From the NCBI RefSeq assembly GCF_019880405.1, contig NZ_CP082269.1, positions 1,364,001 to 1,428,000 of the forward strand: a stretch of 64,000 nt of DNA, given 5' to 3'. The position numbers were made by a program, and so were the translations under genes. The notes below the pieces were generated by a model, which saw only the letters and a list, made by a program, of their open reading frames with translations, was not told the DNA's origin and ran no database searches. This document shows, piece by piece, positions 37,886 to 48,500 of the stretch. Positions within the stretch are counted from its first letter, which is position 1; every line of letters starts with the position of its first letter. This DNA is from Enterobacter sp. C2. GTDB taxonomy: Bacteria > Pseudomonadota > Gammaproteobacteria > Enterobacterales > Enterobacteriaceae.

Positions 37886-39019
37886 ATGCAGTGCGCCCTT
37901 TATGACGCCGGTCGCTGTCGCTCCTGTCAATGGATCGACCAGCCGGTCCCGCAACAGCTTGCCACCAAGACGGCGAGCCTGCATGCGCTGCTGGACGGTC
38001 TGCCCGTCGCCGAGTGGTGCACGCCGGTCAGCGGGCCGGAGCAGGGGTTCCGTAACAAAGCCAAGATGGTGGTGAGCGGCAGCGTGGAGAAACCGCTGCT
38101 GGGGATGCTGCACCGCGACGGCTCGCCGGAGGATCTCACCGGCTGCCCGCTCTATCCGGCGTCGTTCTACCCGGTCTTTGCCGCTCTGAAGCCCTTTATT
38201 GCCCGGGCGGGCCTGACGCCCTATAACGTGGCGCGCAAGCGCGGGGAGCTGAAGTACCTCCTGCTCACCGAGAGCCAGCTCGACGGCGGCCTGATGCTGC
38301 GCTTTGTGCTGCGTTCAGAGGCCAAGCTCGACCAGCTTCGCGCCGCGCTGCCTGCGCTGCAGGCCGAACTGCCGCAGCTGAAGGTGATCTCGGTAAATAT
38401 CCAGCCGGTGCATATGGCGATTATGGAGGGGGAGCAGGAGATATGGCTCACCGACCAGCGGGCGCTGGCGGAGCGCTTTAACGGCGTGCCGCTGTGGATC
38501 CGCCCCCAGAGCTTCTTCCAGACCAACCCCAGCGTAGCGGCGAGCCTCTACGCCACCGCTCGCGACTGGGTGCGGGGGCTGCCGGTGAAGCACATGTGGG
38601 ATCTCTTCTGCGGCGTGGGCGGCTTTGGCCTGCACTGCGCGACGCCGGAGATGACGCTGACCGGGATTGAGATCGCTCCGGAGGCCATCGCCTGCGCGAA
38701 ACAGTCTGCTGAAGAGCTGGGCCTGCATAATGTGCATTTTCAGGCGCTGGATTCCACCGCGTTCGCCACAGGGCAGGGGGCGGTGCCGGATCTGGTGGTG
38801 GTGAACCCGCCGAGGCGCGGCATCGGCAAGCCGCTGTGCGACTACCTGAGCGCAATGGCTCCGCAGTGGATTATTTACTCCAGCTGCAACGCTGAAACGA
38901 TGGCAAAAGATATTCGCGCGCTGCCAGGATACCGCATCGAACGCGTGCAGCTGTTCGATATGTTCCCGCATACGGCGCATTATGAGGTGTTAACGTTGTT
39001 GGTGCGGGAAGTAAAGTAG
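37886..39019 (+). CDS. rlmC: 23S rRNA (uracil-747-C5)-methyltransferase RlmC
   Basis: RumA-type methyltransferase of 377 residues (375 in E. coli RlmC/RumB/YbjF). N-terminal iron-sulfur cysteines in [14 protein letters not shown] plus a later CP; SAM-binding [12 protein letters not shown] near residue 233; catalytic cysteine in [13 protein letters not shown] near 335. Methylates U747 of 23S rRNA. Followed by a REP element. Confidence 0.96.
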   Translation: MQCALYDAGRCRSCQWIDQPVPQQLATKTASLHALLDGLPVAEWCTPVSGPEQGFRNKAKMVVSGSVEKPLLGMLHRDGSPEDLTGCPLYPASFYPVFAALKPFIARAGLTPYNVARKRGELKYLLLTESQLDGGLMLRFVLRSEAKLDQLRAALPALQAELPQLKVISVNIQPVHMAIMEGEQEIWLTDQRALAERFNGVPLWIRPQSFFQTNPSVAASLYATARDWVRGLPVKHMWDLFCGVGGFGLHCATPEMTLTGIEIAPEAIACAKQSAEELGLHNVHFQALDSTAFATGQGAVPDLVVVNPPRRGIGKPLCDYLSAMAPQWIIYSSCNAETMAKDIRALPGYRIERVQLFDMFPHTAHYEVLTLLVREVK

Positions 39020-39023
39020 TCGA

Positions 39024-39055
39024 GTAGGCCGGGTAAGGCGGAACCGCCACCCGGC
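39024..39055. repeat. REP element
   Basis: Starts GTAGGCCGGGTAAGGCGGAA and ends CCGCCACCCGGC, a standard REP palindrome between convergent rlmC and artJ. Confidence 0.85.
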
Positions 39056-39074
39056 GTAGGCAATTATACCGTTA

Positions 39075-39806
39075 TTACTGCGGGAACCACTGGTCGCTGA
39101 TTTTCTGGTAGGTGCCGTCGGCTTTGATGGCCTTCAGGGCGGCATTCAGTTTTTCCAGCAGGGCTTTGTTATCCGGACGCACCGCGATACCCAGGCCGGT
39201 CCCGAAGTACTGCGCATCGGTCACCTTCGGCGTAGCGGTACCCAGCTGCGGGTTACTCTTCAGCCACTCGTTCACTACTGCCGTATCCCCGAATACGCCG
39301 TCGATACGGCCATTTTTCAGGTCGAGGATCGCGTTCTGGTAGCTGTCATAGGCCACGGTCTTCACTTCCGGGTGCTTATCCTGGAGGTACTTCTGGTGGG
39401 TCGTACCGTTCTCCATGCCGATGCGCTTGCCCTTCAGATCGTCAAATGATTTAAACGCGTCCTTCTTCGCGATCACTACCGCCGAGTTGGCGTAGTACGG
39501 GTCGGTAAAGGAGACCTGTTTGCTACGCTCAGGCGTAATGTCCATGCCGGAGATCACCGCGTCATACTTCTTGAACTTCAGGGCCGGGATCAGCGAGTCA
39601 AACGCGTGGTTAGTGAAGGTGCAGTCGGCCTGCATCTGCTTGCACAGCGCTTTCGCCAGGTCGATATCAAAACCTACGATCTGGTTGTTGGCATCCAGCG
39701 ACTCAAATGGCGGATAGGTAGCAGACGCGCCGAAGCTGATTTTATCTGCTGCGCTGGCACCGGCGGCAAAGGTGGCGAGAATAGCGGCCAGAATTAACTT
39801 TTTCAT
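39075..39806 (-). CDS. artJ: Arginine-binding periplasmic protein ArtJ
   Basis: Periplasmic family 3 binding protein, 243 residues as in E. coli, when started at MKKLILAA (39806). Signal peptide ends GASAADK. YPPFESLDANNQIVGFDIDL and GMDITPERS are the ligand-pocket signatures. Binds L-arginine for the ArtPQM transporter. Expressed as a single gene; ArgR boxes lie upstream. Confidence 0.96.
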   Translation of the reverse strand: MKKLILAAILATFAAGASAADKISFGASATYPPFESLDANNQIVGFDIDLAKALCKQMQADCTFTNHAFDSLIPALKFKKYDAVISGMDITPERSKQVSFTDPYYANSAVVIAKKDAFKSFDDLKGKRIGMENGTTHQKYLQDKHPEVKTVAYDSYQNAILDLKNGRIDGVFGDTAVVNEWLKSNPQLGTATPKVTDAQYFGTGLGIAVRPDNKALLEKLNAALKAIKADGTYQKISDQWFPQ

Positions 39807-39874
39807 TGTGGAACTCCTGTCTGTCAATCTTATCGTTTTCACCGTGTCTGCGGCATGGAATTACAATGCCATCT

Positions 39875-39913
39875 AATGCATTAGTATGCAATATTATTGA
39901 TTAATTATATTTA
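39875..39913. promoter_or_regulatory. Tandem ArgR (ARG) boxes upstream of artJ
   Basis: Box 1 contains the perfect dyad TGCAT-N4-ATGCA (39877-39890); an 18-base box 2 with TGATT-N4-ATATT lies three bases further, the spacing used by hexameric ArgR. artJ is an ArgR-repressed gene in E. coli. Confidence 0.6.
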
Positions 39914-39922
39914 TTCAGACGT

Positions 39923-39945
39923 AAAAAAGGCGGGTTGCCCCGCCT
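39923..39945 (-). terminator. Terminator of the artPIQM operon
   Basis: On the minus strand AGGCGGG-GCAA-CCCGCCT followed by T5-T6, eleven bases after the artM stop. Seven GC-rich pairs. Confidence 0.88.
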
Positions 39946-39955
39946 CTGTTGTGTT

Positions 39956-40624
39956 TTAACTGCGTCGTTCAAACGCCAGCGCCCGCCGCTCGATTAACCG
40001 CATCAGCAGCGTCAGTAAACCGTTGACGATCAGGTAGATAACCCCTGCCGCGCCGAAGACCATGACATCGTAGGTGCGGCCATACAGCAGCTGTCCGTGC
40101 CCCATGACCTCCATCAGCGTGATGGTGTACGCCAGCGAGGTGCTTTTGAATACCAGCACCACTTCATTGGAGTAGGAGGAGAGGGCGCGCTTGAACGCAT
40201 ACGGCAGCAGGATCGCCAGCGTATCCTTCTTGCTCATCCCCAACGCGCCGCAGGATTGCCACTGCCCCTCCGGGATTGCCCGAATCGCGCCGTAGAAGAG
40301 CTGAGTGGTGTACGCGGCGCTGTTCAGCGACAGGGCGATCAGCGCACAGAGCCACGGCTCAGAGAGCAGGTGCCACAGCCACGGATACGCCTGGATCGAC
40401 GGAAACTGACCCGGTCCGTAGTAGATCAGGAAGATCTGCACCAGCAGCGGGGTACCGGTAAAGAGCGTGATATAGCCGCGCACGATCCACACCAGCCCTG
40501 GCGTTTTCAGCGTCAGAACGATGGTGAAAATCAGGGAGAGGATTAGCGCCACCACAATCGATGCCACGGTAAGCGTCAGACTGGTGTGCAGTCCCTTCAT
40601 CAGTTCAGGTAAATACTCAAGCAT
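39956..40624 (-). CDS. artM: Arginine ABC transporter permease ArtM
   Basis: Permease of 222 residues, same as E. coli. Five or so helices and the HisM-type EAA loop SCGALGMSKKDTLAILLP near residue 125. Start codon shares one base with the artQ stop (TGATG). Forms the channel with ArtQ. Confidence 0.96.
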   Translation of the reverse strand: MLEYLPELMKGLHTSLTLTVASIVVALILSLIFTIVLTLKTPGLVWIVRGYITLFTGTPLLVQIFLIYYGPGQFPSIQAYPWLWHLLSEPWLCALIALSLNSAAYTTQLFYGAIRAIPEGQWQSCGALGMSKKDTLAILLPYAFKRALSSYSNEVVLVFKSTSLAYTITLMEVMGHGQLLYGRTYDVMVFGAAGVIYLIVNGLLTLLMRLIERRALAFERRS

Positions 40625-41340
40625 CAGCCTGGCCTCCGTTCGAAACGTGTCGCGCGTTGGTCAATGCGTTTGAGAATGTACTGACTGAGAAGCGTAATCA
40701 CCAGGTAGATGGCCGCCGCCACCAGAAACCAGGTAAACGGCTCCTGGGTACGGGTCGAAATACTGCGGGTTTGCAGCATGAGATCGTTAACGCTGATAAG
40801 CGAAACCAGCGCCGTATCTTTCAGCAGCACCAGCCACTGGTTGCCCAGCCCCGGCAGGGCGTGACGCCACATCTGCGGCATGACCAGCCGGAAGAAAATG
40901 GCGCTTTTAGACAGCCCCAGCGCCTGACCGGACTCCCACTGCCCCTGTGGCACGGCCTTCAGCGCCCCGCGTAGGGTCTGAGAAGCATACGCCGCGTAGA
41001 GTAGAGAGAGGGCGATCACCCCGCACAGGAACGGGCTGACGTCGAAGTTTTCAATCTGCATCTGCACCGGGATCTGCACAAACCCCAGATTTAGGGTAAA
41101 GCCATCCGAGAGCACCAGCAGCAGCTGTGATGAGCCAAAATAGATAAAGAGCACCACCAGAATTTCCGGCAGGCCGCGCAGGATAGTCACCAGCCCCGAT
41201 CCCAACCATGCAACAGGTCGCCACTTAGCAGACTCCCAGACGGCAAACAGCATGGCCAGCACCAGGCCAATGGCCAGCGCACAAACGGCAAGGCCGACGG
41301 TCATCCCGGCGGCGCTTGCTAAAGGAAAAAATTCATTCAT
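40624..41340 (-). CDS. artQ: Arginine ABC transporter permease ArtQ
   Basis: Permease of 238 residues as in E. coli with the start at the second of two adjacent ATG codons. EAA loop [19 protein letters not shown] near residue 140. Lies six bases after artI and overlaps artM by one base. Confidence 0.96.
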   Translation of the reverse strand: MNEFFPLASAAGMTVGLAVCALAIGLVLAMLFAVWESAKWRPVAWLGSGLVTILRGLPEILVVLFIYFGSSQLLLVLSDGFTLNLGFVQIPVQMQIENFDVSPFLCGVIALSLLYAAYASQTLRGALKAVPQGQWESGQALGLSKSAIFFRLVMPQMWRHALPGLGNQWLVLLKDTALVSLISVNDLMLQTRSISTRTQEPFTWFLVAAAIYLVITLLSQYILKRIDQRATRFERRPG

Positions 41341-41346
41341 CAAGGA

Positions 41347-42078
41347 TTACTTCTGGAACCATTTTTTATAGATGGTCTCGTAAGTCCCATCCTTCTTCAC
41401 TTTTTCCAGCGCAGTATTAAATTTCTGCTGCAGCTCGGTATTGCCCTGACGCACCGCAATGCCGAGACCCGTGCCGAAATACTCTTTATCCGTCACCTTA
41501 TCGCCGACCGCAGCCAGCTTGTCGTTGGCCTTCAGCCACTCGGTCACCACGGCGGTGTCGCCGAACACGGCGTCAATGCGGCCGTTCTGCAGATCCAGAC
41601 GCGCGTTCTGGTAGCTGTCGTACGGTACGGTGGTGATTTCCGGATGCTTGTCGGTGATGAATTTCTGATGGGTGGTGCCGTTCTGCACGCCAACGCGTTT
41701 GCCTTTCAGCGCATCGATGTTGGCATATTTACCCTGCTGGCCGATAAACAGCGCCGAGTTGTCATAGTATGGGGTGGTGAACAGAACCTGCTTCTGACGT
41801 TCCGGGGTAATATCCATACCCGCCATCACCGCATCAAAGCGGCGGAACTTCAGGCTTGGGATCAGGCTATCAAACGCCTGGTTAGTGAATGTACAGGTCG
41901 CATCAATCTCTTTACACAGCGCGTTCGCCAGATCGACGTCAAAGCCAACGATTTTGTTATTGGCATCGGTAGATTCGAACGGAGGGTAGCTCGCTTCGGT
42001 GGCGAAACGAATGGTTTGGGCTGCTGTAGCAGAGAGGCTAACGCTGGCGAGCAGCGCGGCAATCAATACTTTTTTCAT
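41347..42078 (-). CDS. artI: Periplasmic binding protein ArtI
   Basis: Family 3 binding protein, 243 residues, E. coli length when started at MKKVLIAALL. Signal peptide ends LSATAAQT. Very similar to ArtJ encoded nearby (shared YPPFES, GMDITPER, FGDTAVV), a gene duplication within the locus. In E. coli its ligand is not firmly established. Confidence 0.96.
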   Translation of the reverse strand: MKKVLIAALLASVSLSATAAQTIRFATEASYPPFESTDANNKIVGFDVDLANALCKEIDATCTFTNQAFDSLIPSLKFRRFDAVMAGMDITPERQKQVLFTTPYYDNSALFIGQQGKYANIDALKGKRVGVQNGTTHQKFITDKHPEITTVPYDSYQNARLDLQNGRIDAVFGDTAVVTEWLKANDKLAAVGDKVTDKEYFGTGLGIAVRQGNTELQQKFNTALEKVKKDGTYETIYKKWFQK

Positions 42079-42098
42079 TGTCACTTCCCAAAAAAATA

Positions 42099-42827
42099 TC
42101 AGTGAGATAAGTAGTTTTTAAACGCATCGGTCTGCGGTGCGGTAAAGGTGCTGGCATCGCCCTGTTCGACAATATACCCATTTTCCATATACACCACACG
42201 GCTGGCGGTTTTACGCGCCACTTCAACTTCGTGAGTCACAATAACCTGGGTAATTTTGGTCTGCGCCAGTTCGCGAATAATACTGACGATCTGCGCAGTA
42301 ATCTCGGGATCCAGCGCGGCCGTCGGCTCGTCAAACAGCAGCACCTGCGGCTCCATCATTAGCGCTCGGGCAATGGCCACGCGCTGCTGCTGGCCGCCGG
42401 AGAGGTGCAGCGGATAGCGATCGCTGTAGGGTTTCAGGCGCAGGCGCTCCAGCAGCTTATCGGCGCGGGCATGGGCCTGCTCTTTGCTCAGTCCCAGCAC
42501 GCGGCAGGGCGCTTCAATCAGGTTTTGCACCACGGTCAGATGCGGCCAGAGGTTGTACTGCTGAAACACCATGCCGACGTTTTGCCGCAGCTCGCGGATC
42601 GCTTTATCAGAGGGCGTTTTGGCAAAATCGAAATTGTTACCCGCAATGCTCAGGGTGCCGGAGCGCGGCATCTCCAGCAGGTTAAGCACGCGCAGCAGCG
42701 AACTCTTGCCCGCGCCGCTTGGGCCGAGCAGTACCAGCGTCTCGCCCTCTGGGCAGTCGAGTGTGATATCAAACAGCGCCTGATGTGCGCCGTAGAAGCA
42801 GTTAATGCCGTTTAATTTAATACTCAT
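42099..42827 (-). CDS. artP: Arginine ABC transporter ATPase ArtP
   Basis: Nucleotide-binding protein, 242 residues as in E. coli when started at [11 protein letters not shown]; 20 upstream in-frame residues are not family-like. Walker [10 protein letters not shown], signature LSGGQQQR, Walker B LLFDEP, H-loop VTHE. First gene of artPIQM. Upstream DNA has ArgR-like boxes. Confidence 0.96.
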   Translation of the reverse strand: MSIKLNGINCFYGAHQALFDITLDCPEGETLVLLGPSGAGKSSLLRVLNLLEMPRSGTLSIAGNNFDFAKTPSDKAIRELRQNVGMVFQQYNLWPHLTVVQNLIEAPCRVLGLSKEQAHARADKLLERLRLKPYSDRYPLHLSGGQQQRVAIARALMMEPQVLLFDEPTAALDPEITAQIVSIIRELAQTKITQVIVTHEVEVARKTASRVVYMENGYIVEQGDASTFTAPQTDAFKNYLSH

Positions 42828-42870
42828 CGAGGCAATCTGATAGCAATTGAGGCCGCAAATAGTAACGTTG

Positions 42871-42909
42871 ACAGAATAGTTATGCAATATTTATGCGTTA
42901 AAACTTAAC
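42871..42909. promoter_or_regulatory. Candidate ArgR boxes upstream of artP
   Basis: AGAAT-AGTT-ATGCA (42873-42886) matches an ARG box in eight of ten arm positions; a weaker box follows three bases on. ArgR represses artPIQM in E. coli. Confidence 0.5.
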
Positions 42910-42971
42910 TACAGGCCGTCTTCCACCTTAAAAATAGCACAAAATCGCGGAGGCCCGGCCTGTACAGAAGA

Positions 42972-43490
42972 TTAGCGATGTTCGATTGACTGGCGCAGAG
43001 AGCCTGCCGGGGCGTGAACGCTACCGCCGAGATAGCGCACGTCATCTACCGCCCAGCACTGGCCTTCACGCACCATCAGCACCTCGTCCAGCCAGCGCTG
43101 ATTGCCCTGGGTCAACTCCACGCGCAGAGGAATATTGCGCGCGTCGGTATTAGGGATCGTTGAGGCGCTGGCGACCGTGGCCGTTTGGGCTGGTGTAGCG
43201 CGGCTGGAGAAGGGATCGGCGCTCAGCAGGGCGCTATTGCGGCTGTCGCGGGAGGCGGCGGTCAGCATCGCGGCGAGGTCGTCGCTGAGGTAGGGACGCA
43301 GCGCCGTCAGATCGTTACTGCGGTGCTGGATGCGGTAGTCGTAAAACTGCTGCGCAACGGCATCAGGACCGCCTGCCACGCAGGGGCCGCTGCGCGTGCC
43401 GATATCCTTAAACGCGGGCGTCACGGGAGTGGTGCAAGCGGTGAGCACCAGCGCACAGGGCGCAATGACGGATAGAAAAGAGTAGCGCAT
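42972..43490 (-). CDS. ybjP: Lipoprotein YbjP
   Basis: Predicted lipoprotein of 172 residues (171 in E. coli) starting at MRYSFLSV (43490). Lipobox LTAC puts the lipidated cysteine near residue 19. Conserved blocks GTRSGPCVAGGPDAVAQQFY and ARNIPLRVEL. Function unknown. Divergent from amiD. Confidence 0.93.
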   Translation of the reverse strand: MRYSFLSVIAPCALVLTACTTPVTPAFKDIGTRSGPCVAGGPDAVAQQFYDYRIQHRSNDLTALRPYLSDDLAAMLTAASRDSRNSALLSADPFSSRATPAQTATVASASTIPNTDARNIPLRVELTQGNQRWLDEVLMVREGQCWAVDDVRYLGGSVHAPAGSLRQSIEHR

Positions 43491-43598
43491 AATGATTTCC
43501 TTATAAGCTAACGACATGTGTATAGTTTTATCAATCATAGCCCTGGCTGTTTGATTATGCATCGCTTGTGGCATCGAAGGTTAAAAAGGAGAGTAAAG

Positions 43599-44480
43599 AT
43601 GCGGCTATTTCCCGCCCCTATGCCGCAGCTGGCGTGGCAACGATTCTGGCTGTTGGTGTTGGCCTTGCTGCTTACCGGTTGTGCAAGCAAGAAGAGCGAG
43701 ATAAGTGACAAGGGCGTGGTGAAGAAGGTGAGCTATGAGCTGGATACCCAGCGTCGGGCTCAGGCGGCTTACCCACGAATAAAAGTGCTGGTGATCCACT
43801 ACACGGCGGGTGATTTCGATACCTCTCTTACCACCCTGACGGATAAAGATGTCAGCGCCCACTACCTCATCCCCGAACATCCGCCGGTTCACAACGGCAA
43901 GCCGCGCATCTGGCAACTGGTGCCCGAAGATCAGCTGGCGTGGCACGCCGGGGTGAGCTACTGGCGGGGCGCAACGCGGATCAATGATACCTCTATCGGC
44001 ATTGAGCTGGAGAATCATGGCTGGCAGAAGATAGGCAGAGAGAAAGACTTTACCCCCTTTGCTCCGGATCAAATTGCCGCGCTGATCCCGCTGGCGAAGG
44101 ATATCATTAATAGTTACAACATACTGCCAGCTAACGTCGTGGCACACTCCGACGTCGCCCCCCAGCGTAAAGTCGATCCCGGTCCGCTGTTTCCGTGGCG
44201 TGAGCTGGCCGCGCAGGGGATTGGTGCCTGGCCGGACGCCCAGCGCGTGACCTTCTACCTCAACGGGCGCGCGCCTTCTCAGCGAGTCGATAGCGCAACC
44301 CTCCTGGATGTGCTCTACCGTTACGGCTATGAGGTGGTGCCGGGCATGACGTTAGCCCAGCAGAAGCGGGTGATTATGGCCTTCCAGATGCACTTCCGCC
44401 CGGCGCGCTATGACGGCGTCGCCGACGCGGAAACCCTGGCCATTGCCAACGCGCTGCTGGAAAAATATGGCCAGGGATGA
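43599..44480 (+). CDS. amiD: N-acetylmuramoyl-L-alanine amidase AmiD
   Basis: Outer-membrane lipoprotein amidase of 293 residues (276 in E. coli). Lipobox LLTGC, here after a longer N-terminus than usual (MRLFPAPMPQLAW...). Amidase_2 domain with zinc ligands in VIHYTAGD and VAHSDVAPQRKVDPGP; C-terminal peptidoglycan-binding domain. Start at 43599 follows AAGGAG; an ATG at 43518 is further from any ribosome site. E. coli has ybjQ between ybjP and amiD; it is absent here. Confidence 0.94.
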   Translation: MRLFPAPMPQLAWQRFWLLVLALLLTGCASKKSEISDKGVVKKVSYELDTQRRAQAAYPRIKVLVIHYTAGDFDTSLTTLTDKDVSAHYLIPEHPPVHNGKPRIWQLVPEDQLAWHAGVSYWRGATRINDTSIGIELENHGWQKIGREKDFTPFAPDQIAALIPLAKDIINSYNILPANVVAHSDVAPQRKVDPGPLFPWRELAAQGIGAWPDAQRVTFYLNGRAPSQRVDSATLLDVLYRYGYEVVPGMTLAQQKRVIMAFQMHFRPARYDGVADAETLAIANALLEKYGQG

Positions 44481-44493
44481 CGCCCTACCATCG

Positions 44494-45147
44494 TCAATAC
44501 TTCTCGGGGAGGCGCGCAACGTTAATCAGCTTCCCTTTTTTAATCAGGACAAACTTGCCTTTGCGCAGCTGCGAAAGAATGCGGAAAACCGAGCTGCGGG
44601 AAAGGCTGGTATGATGACGGATATAACTCTCAACGGGCGTTGTAATACGAATGTCATAGGGCAGCTTCATGAGGTTGAGAAGCTGCCGTCTGATCATTTG
44701 GTACGCATCCCCGGAAGAGATCCAGCTATCCCTGAACAGCAGCAGTTCCAGTAGCCAGGCCTGAATATGCGCCACGTCCTGCCAGAGCTGGTGCTGTTCC
44801 ATACACTGAAAAAAAACATCGCGCTCAACGCTTATTCCCTGGCAGCTATTTTGCGCCATCAGGCTGTAGTCTCCGGCATGCGCGGAAAACAGTCCGCTTA
44901 ACCCTAATACAAAGGGTGCAGAGGCCGTTCCCAACCAGCTGGCATCCGACTCCCTTACCACGGCAAATACACCTCGCGTAATGAGCCAGATATTGCTTTC
45001 AGCTACCATGCTTTTTTCGGCACTCTCCCCTGGCGCCAGGCTAAAAACGTGGCCTTTATCTTCCAGCACAAACAAAAGCCTCTGATACGCCTGAACTGGA
45101 CGCCGGGAAAGAATATCTGAAAGGTTATTTTCAGGAGGTGTGCTCAT
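44494..45147 (-). CDS. Crp-fold, IprA/YaiV-like transcriptional regulator
   Basis: A 217-residue protein. Residues about 20-125 resemble a cyclic-nucleotide-binding fold (FSLAPGESAEKSMVAESNIW) without the cAMP-contact residues of Crp; residues about 140-205 form a winged helix with the recognition segment TSLSRSSVFRILSQLRKGKF. This layout is that of the enterobacterial IprA/YaiV family, several members of which lie beside surface-adhesin genes. It is divergent from the invasin gene across 391 AT-rich bases with repeated motifs, so it probably controls that locus. Confidence 0.75.
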   Translation of the reverse strand: MSTPPENNLSDILSRRPVQAYQRLLFVLEDKGHVFSLAPGESAEKSMVAESNIWLITRGVFAVVRESDASWLGTASAPFVLGLSGLFSAHAGDYSLMAQNSCQGISVERDVFFQCMEQHQLWQDVAHIQAWLLELLLFRDSWISSGDAYQMIRRQLLNLMKLPYDIRITTPVESYIRHHTSLSRSSVFRILSQLRKGKFVLIKKGKLINVARLPEKY

Positions 45148-45538
45148 TTTTATCTTCTCCTTCCAGTAATTCCGTTTACCTGTTATTCATGCCGCTAATA
45201 AATTAAATAATTATTAGAACTGCACACTCTATTTAGAATAGAGCACTCTGGCAACAGTCTTGCTTTTTATGCAAAAAAACCTTTTTTATCAAACAGATGC
45301 GAGAGTCCCAAATAGAGCACTTTTTTTGTTTTGTTTTGTGTCCATGATAAGAAATAATTGAGCCAATTTTGGGCTGATGTAAGTCTGTTTTAGCCTTTTA
45401 AAAGAGAGTGTTATCAACCTGACAAGGGAGTGTGCTACTTATTCTGTTTTGAAATGTAAATTCAAATTTCAATTAATTTAAAAGTGCAGGCGTAAATGTT
45501 ATGCACGTTTTCGGCATTGTGAAAAAGAGACTTGTGTA
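45148..45538. promoter_or_regulatory. AT-rich control region between regulator and invasin-like gene
   Basis: 391 bases, much richer in A+T than the flanks. Contains the dyad CTCTATT-TAG-AATAGAG (45227-45243), an 11-base direct repeat AATAGAGCACT (45237-45247 and 45311-45321), and an inverted pair GCACACTC (45222-45229) / GAGTGTGC (45428-45435), plus GAGTGT at 45406. These look like multiple copies of a regulator site. It must hold two divergent promoters. Confidence 0.6.
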
Positions 45539-48500
45539 ATGAAAGTAAAATCGAAACCCAAACCGCTTACCGGGGTGCGGCAAGCGCACCTGTTTGAAAG
45601 GATACGCCGATCTAACTGGCAACAAAAGTTTGTCCTTTTCTTTATCTGTATTTTTTCACTGACAACCTACCCGGTTTCAGCCTCTTTCCTGCTAAGTCAA
45701 CCAACCACCTCTACCGAACCGCAGGCCGATAGTGCGACACTGCCCGGCAGCGATACACTTAGCACAACAGCGTCAGCGCTCTCCTCTTCTGGTACAGACG
45801 GTGTGAAAGGTGCAGCAGCTTCAGCTGCGGCGGGCTATGCGGCCTCTTCAGCTCAGGACTGGCTGAGCCAGTTTGGTACCGCTAAGGTGAAGCTGAACGT
45901 AGATGATAACGGCAACTGGGACGACAGCTCCCTGGATTTCTTGCTGCCGCTGTATGACAACCAGCAGCAGCTGCTGTTTACCCAGCTGGGTTACCGTGCG
46001 CCGGACGGCCGCAATACCGGTAACTTTGGCTTAGGCGTCAGGGTATTTAACCTGAAGAACTGGATGTTCGGCGGCAACGTCTTCTTTGATGATGACTTCA
46101 CTGGTAAAAACCGCCGTGTTGGCGCGGGGGCTGAGGCCTGGACAGACTTTTTTAAGTTTGGCTTTAACACCTATGCCGGTACTACAGACTGGCATACCTC
46201 ACGGGATTTCGCCGACTATAATGAAAAACCCGCTGATGGTTTCGATGTCCGGGTTGACGGTTACCTCCCTGCCTATCCGCAGCTCGGCGGCAAGCTGATG
46301 TATGAAAAATACTATGGCGATGACGTTGCCCTGTTTGATAAAGACACGCTGCAAAACGATCCTTCTGCGGTGACCGTTGGGTTTAACTATACGCCTATTC
46401 CGTTAGTGACCGCTGGCGTTGACTACCGTCGCGGCCAGGATTCGGTGGATGAAACCGAGTTTAGCCTTAACGTCCGCTATGCCATTGGTCAGCCGTGGGG
46501 CGCGCAGATCTCGCCCGATCAGGTTGCCGCTCGTCGCAGCCTGGCAGGCAGCCGTTACGATCTGGTCGATCGTAACAATGAAATTGTACTCCAGTACAAG
46601 AAGAAACAGACCAACGAAGCGCTTGCGGATATGACGTTGACCGCGCTTCAGGGCTATAGCCCGGCCGACGGCGCGACCAATAATACCGTTAAGGTTCATG
46701 CGGTCACCTCAGACGGCACGGCCGCACGAAATGCCGCCATTCTCTGGAGCGTCAGCGGAACGGGTAAACTGAGCGCCACATCCGGCGTTACGGATGGTAA
46801 CGGAGACGCAACCGTTGCCATTACCGACGGCACCGCCGAGCAGGTTACGGTCTCGGCTACATCCGGCTCGATTACCCGCAGCGTACCCAGCAACTTTATC
46901 AAATCCGTTAGCTCACTTAATCTTAAGCTGACCGATAACAACAGCAAAGCCGACGGCTCCGACGCCGATAGCGGCCAGGTAACCGTACGCGATGCCAATG
47001 GTAATGTGATGTCGGGTGTGCAGGTGAGCTGGAGCGTGGATCACAGCGCCAGGATTGTGCGCAGCGATGCTGTGACCGACGCCAGCGGCCATGCAAGCAT
47101 TGACTATACCGATACCAAGGCGGAGTCGGTGAAACTGACCGCCAGCGCCTCGGGTAAAACAGAGTCAAAAGATTCTGCCTTTGTTGCCACGGCGGCGGCG
47201 AATACGATTTCGGTTACGATGACTACGGATAACGCGCAGGCCGATGGCGTAACGTCTAACGTAGCCCGTGCCACGGTAAAAGATAGCACCGGTAAAGCGC
47301 TGTCTGGCGTAACGGTAAACTGGGCCACCACCGGCAGCGCAAAACTGTCCACTGGTGCGTCGGTGACCGATGGCAACGGTAACGCGACCGTTAACCTGAC
47401 CGATACCGTTGCGGAGAGTGGCCTGACCGTGACCGCCACGGCAGGGGACGCGACCGGCACCACCACGACCACATTCGTGGGCGTTCAGCAGAACATCGCC
47501 GTCGAGATGACCACCGACAACTCCCCAGCCGATGGTGTAACGCCGAACGTGGCCCGCGCCACGGTAACGGACAGCAACGGCAAAGCACTGTCAGGCGTGA
47601 CCGTCAACTGGGCCACTACTGGCAGTGCCAAACTGGCTGCGACCTCTTCAGTGACCGATGGCAGTGGTGTTGCTACCGTAAACCTGACGGATACCGTCGC
47701 GGAGAGCGGCGTGAGCGTGACGGCTACCACGGACAACGCCAAAGGCTCGACCACCACGACCTTTAAGGGGATCCAGCAGAACATTGCCGTTGAGATGACC
47801 ACCGACAACTCGCCGGCCGATGGCGCAACGCCAAACGTGGCCCGCGCCACGGTAACGGACAGCAACGGTAAAGCACTGCCTAACGTGACCGTCAACTGGA
47901 CCACCACCGGCAGCGCAAAACTGGCAGCGGCCTCGTCGGTGACCGACGCCAACGGCAATGCCAGCGTAAACCTGACCGATACCGTTGCAGAGAGCGGCCT
48001 GACCGTGACCGCCACGGCGGACAATGCCAAAGGCTCAACGTCTACAACGTTTGTTGAGATTCAAAAAACGATCGCGGTAGCGATGACCACCGACAACGCG
48101 CCGGCGGATGGCACAACGCCAAACGTGGCTCGCGCCACCGTAACGGACAGCAACGGTAAAGCACTGGCAAACGTGACCGTCAACTGGACCACCACCGGCA
48201 GCGCAAAACTGGCAGCAGCCTCGTCGGTGACCGACGCCAACGGCAATGCCAGCGTAAACCTGACGGACACCGTTGCAGAGAGCAATCTGACCGTCACCGC
48301 GACGGCGGGAAGTGCGAAAGGGTCAACGACCACCTCCTTTAAGGCGGTGTTGGATAACCTTACCGTCACCACGACAACCGATAATTCACCAGCCGATGGC
48401 ATGTCAACCGACGTTGTTAACGCGCTAGTCACAGATAGCACCGGTAAGGCGCTGCCTGACGTCACCGTGAACTGGTCCACCACCGGCAATGCCAAACTGG

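Noticed and set aside
47485-48030. Long antisense frames within the adhesin repeats
   Set aside because: They recur with the same 288-base period as the repeats and simply mirror the coding strand.
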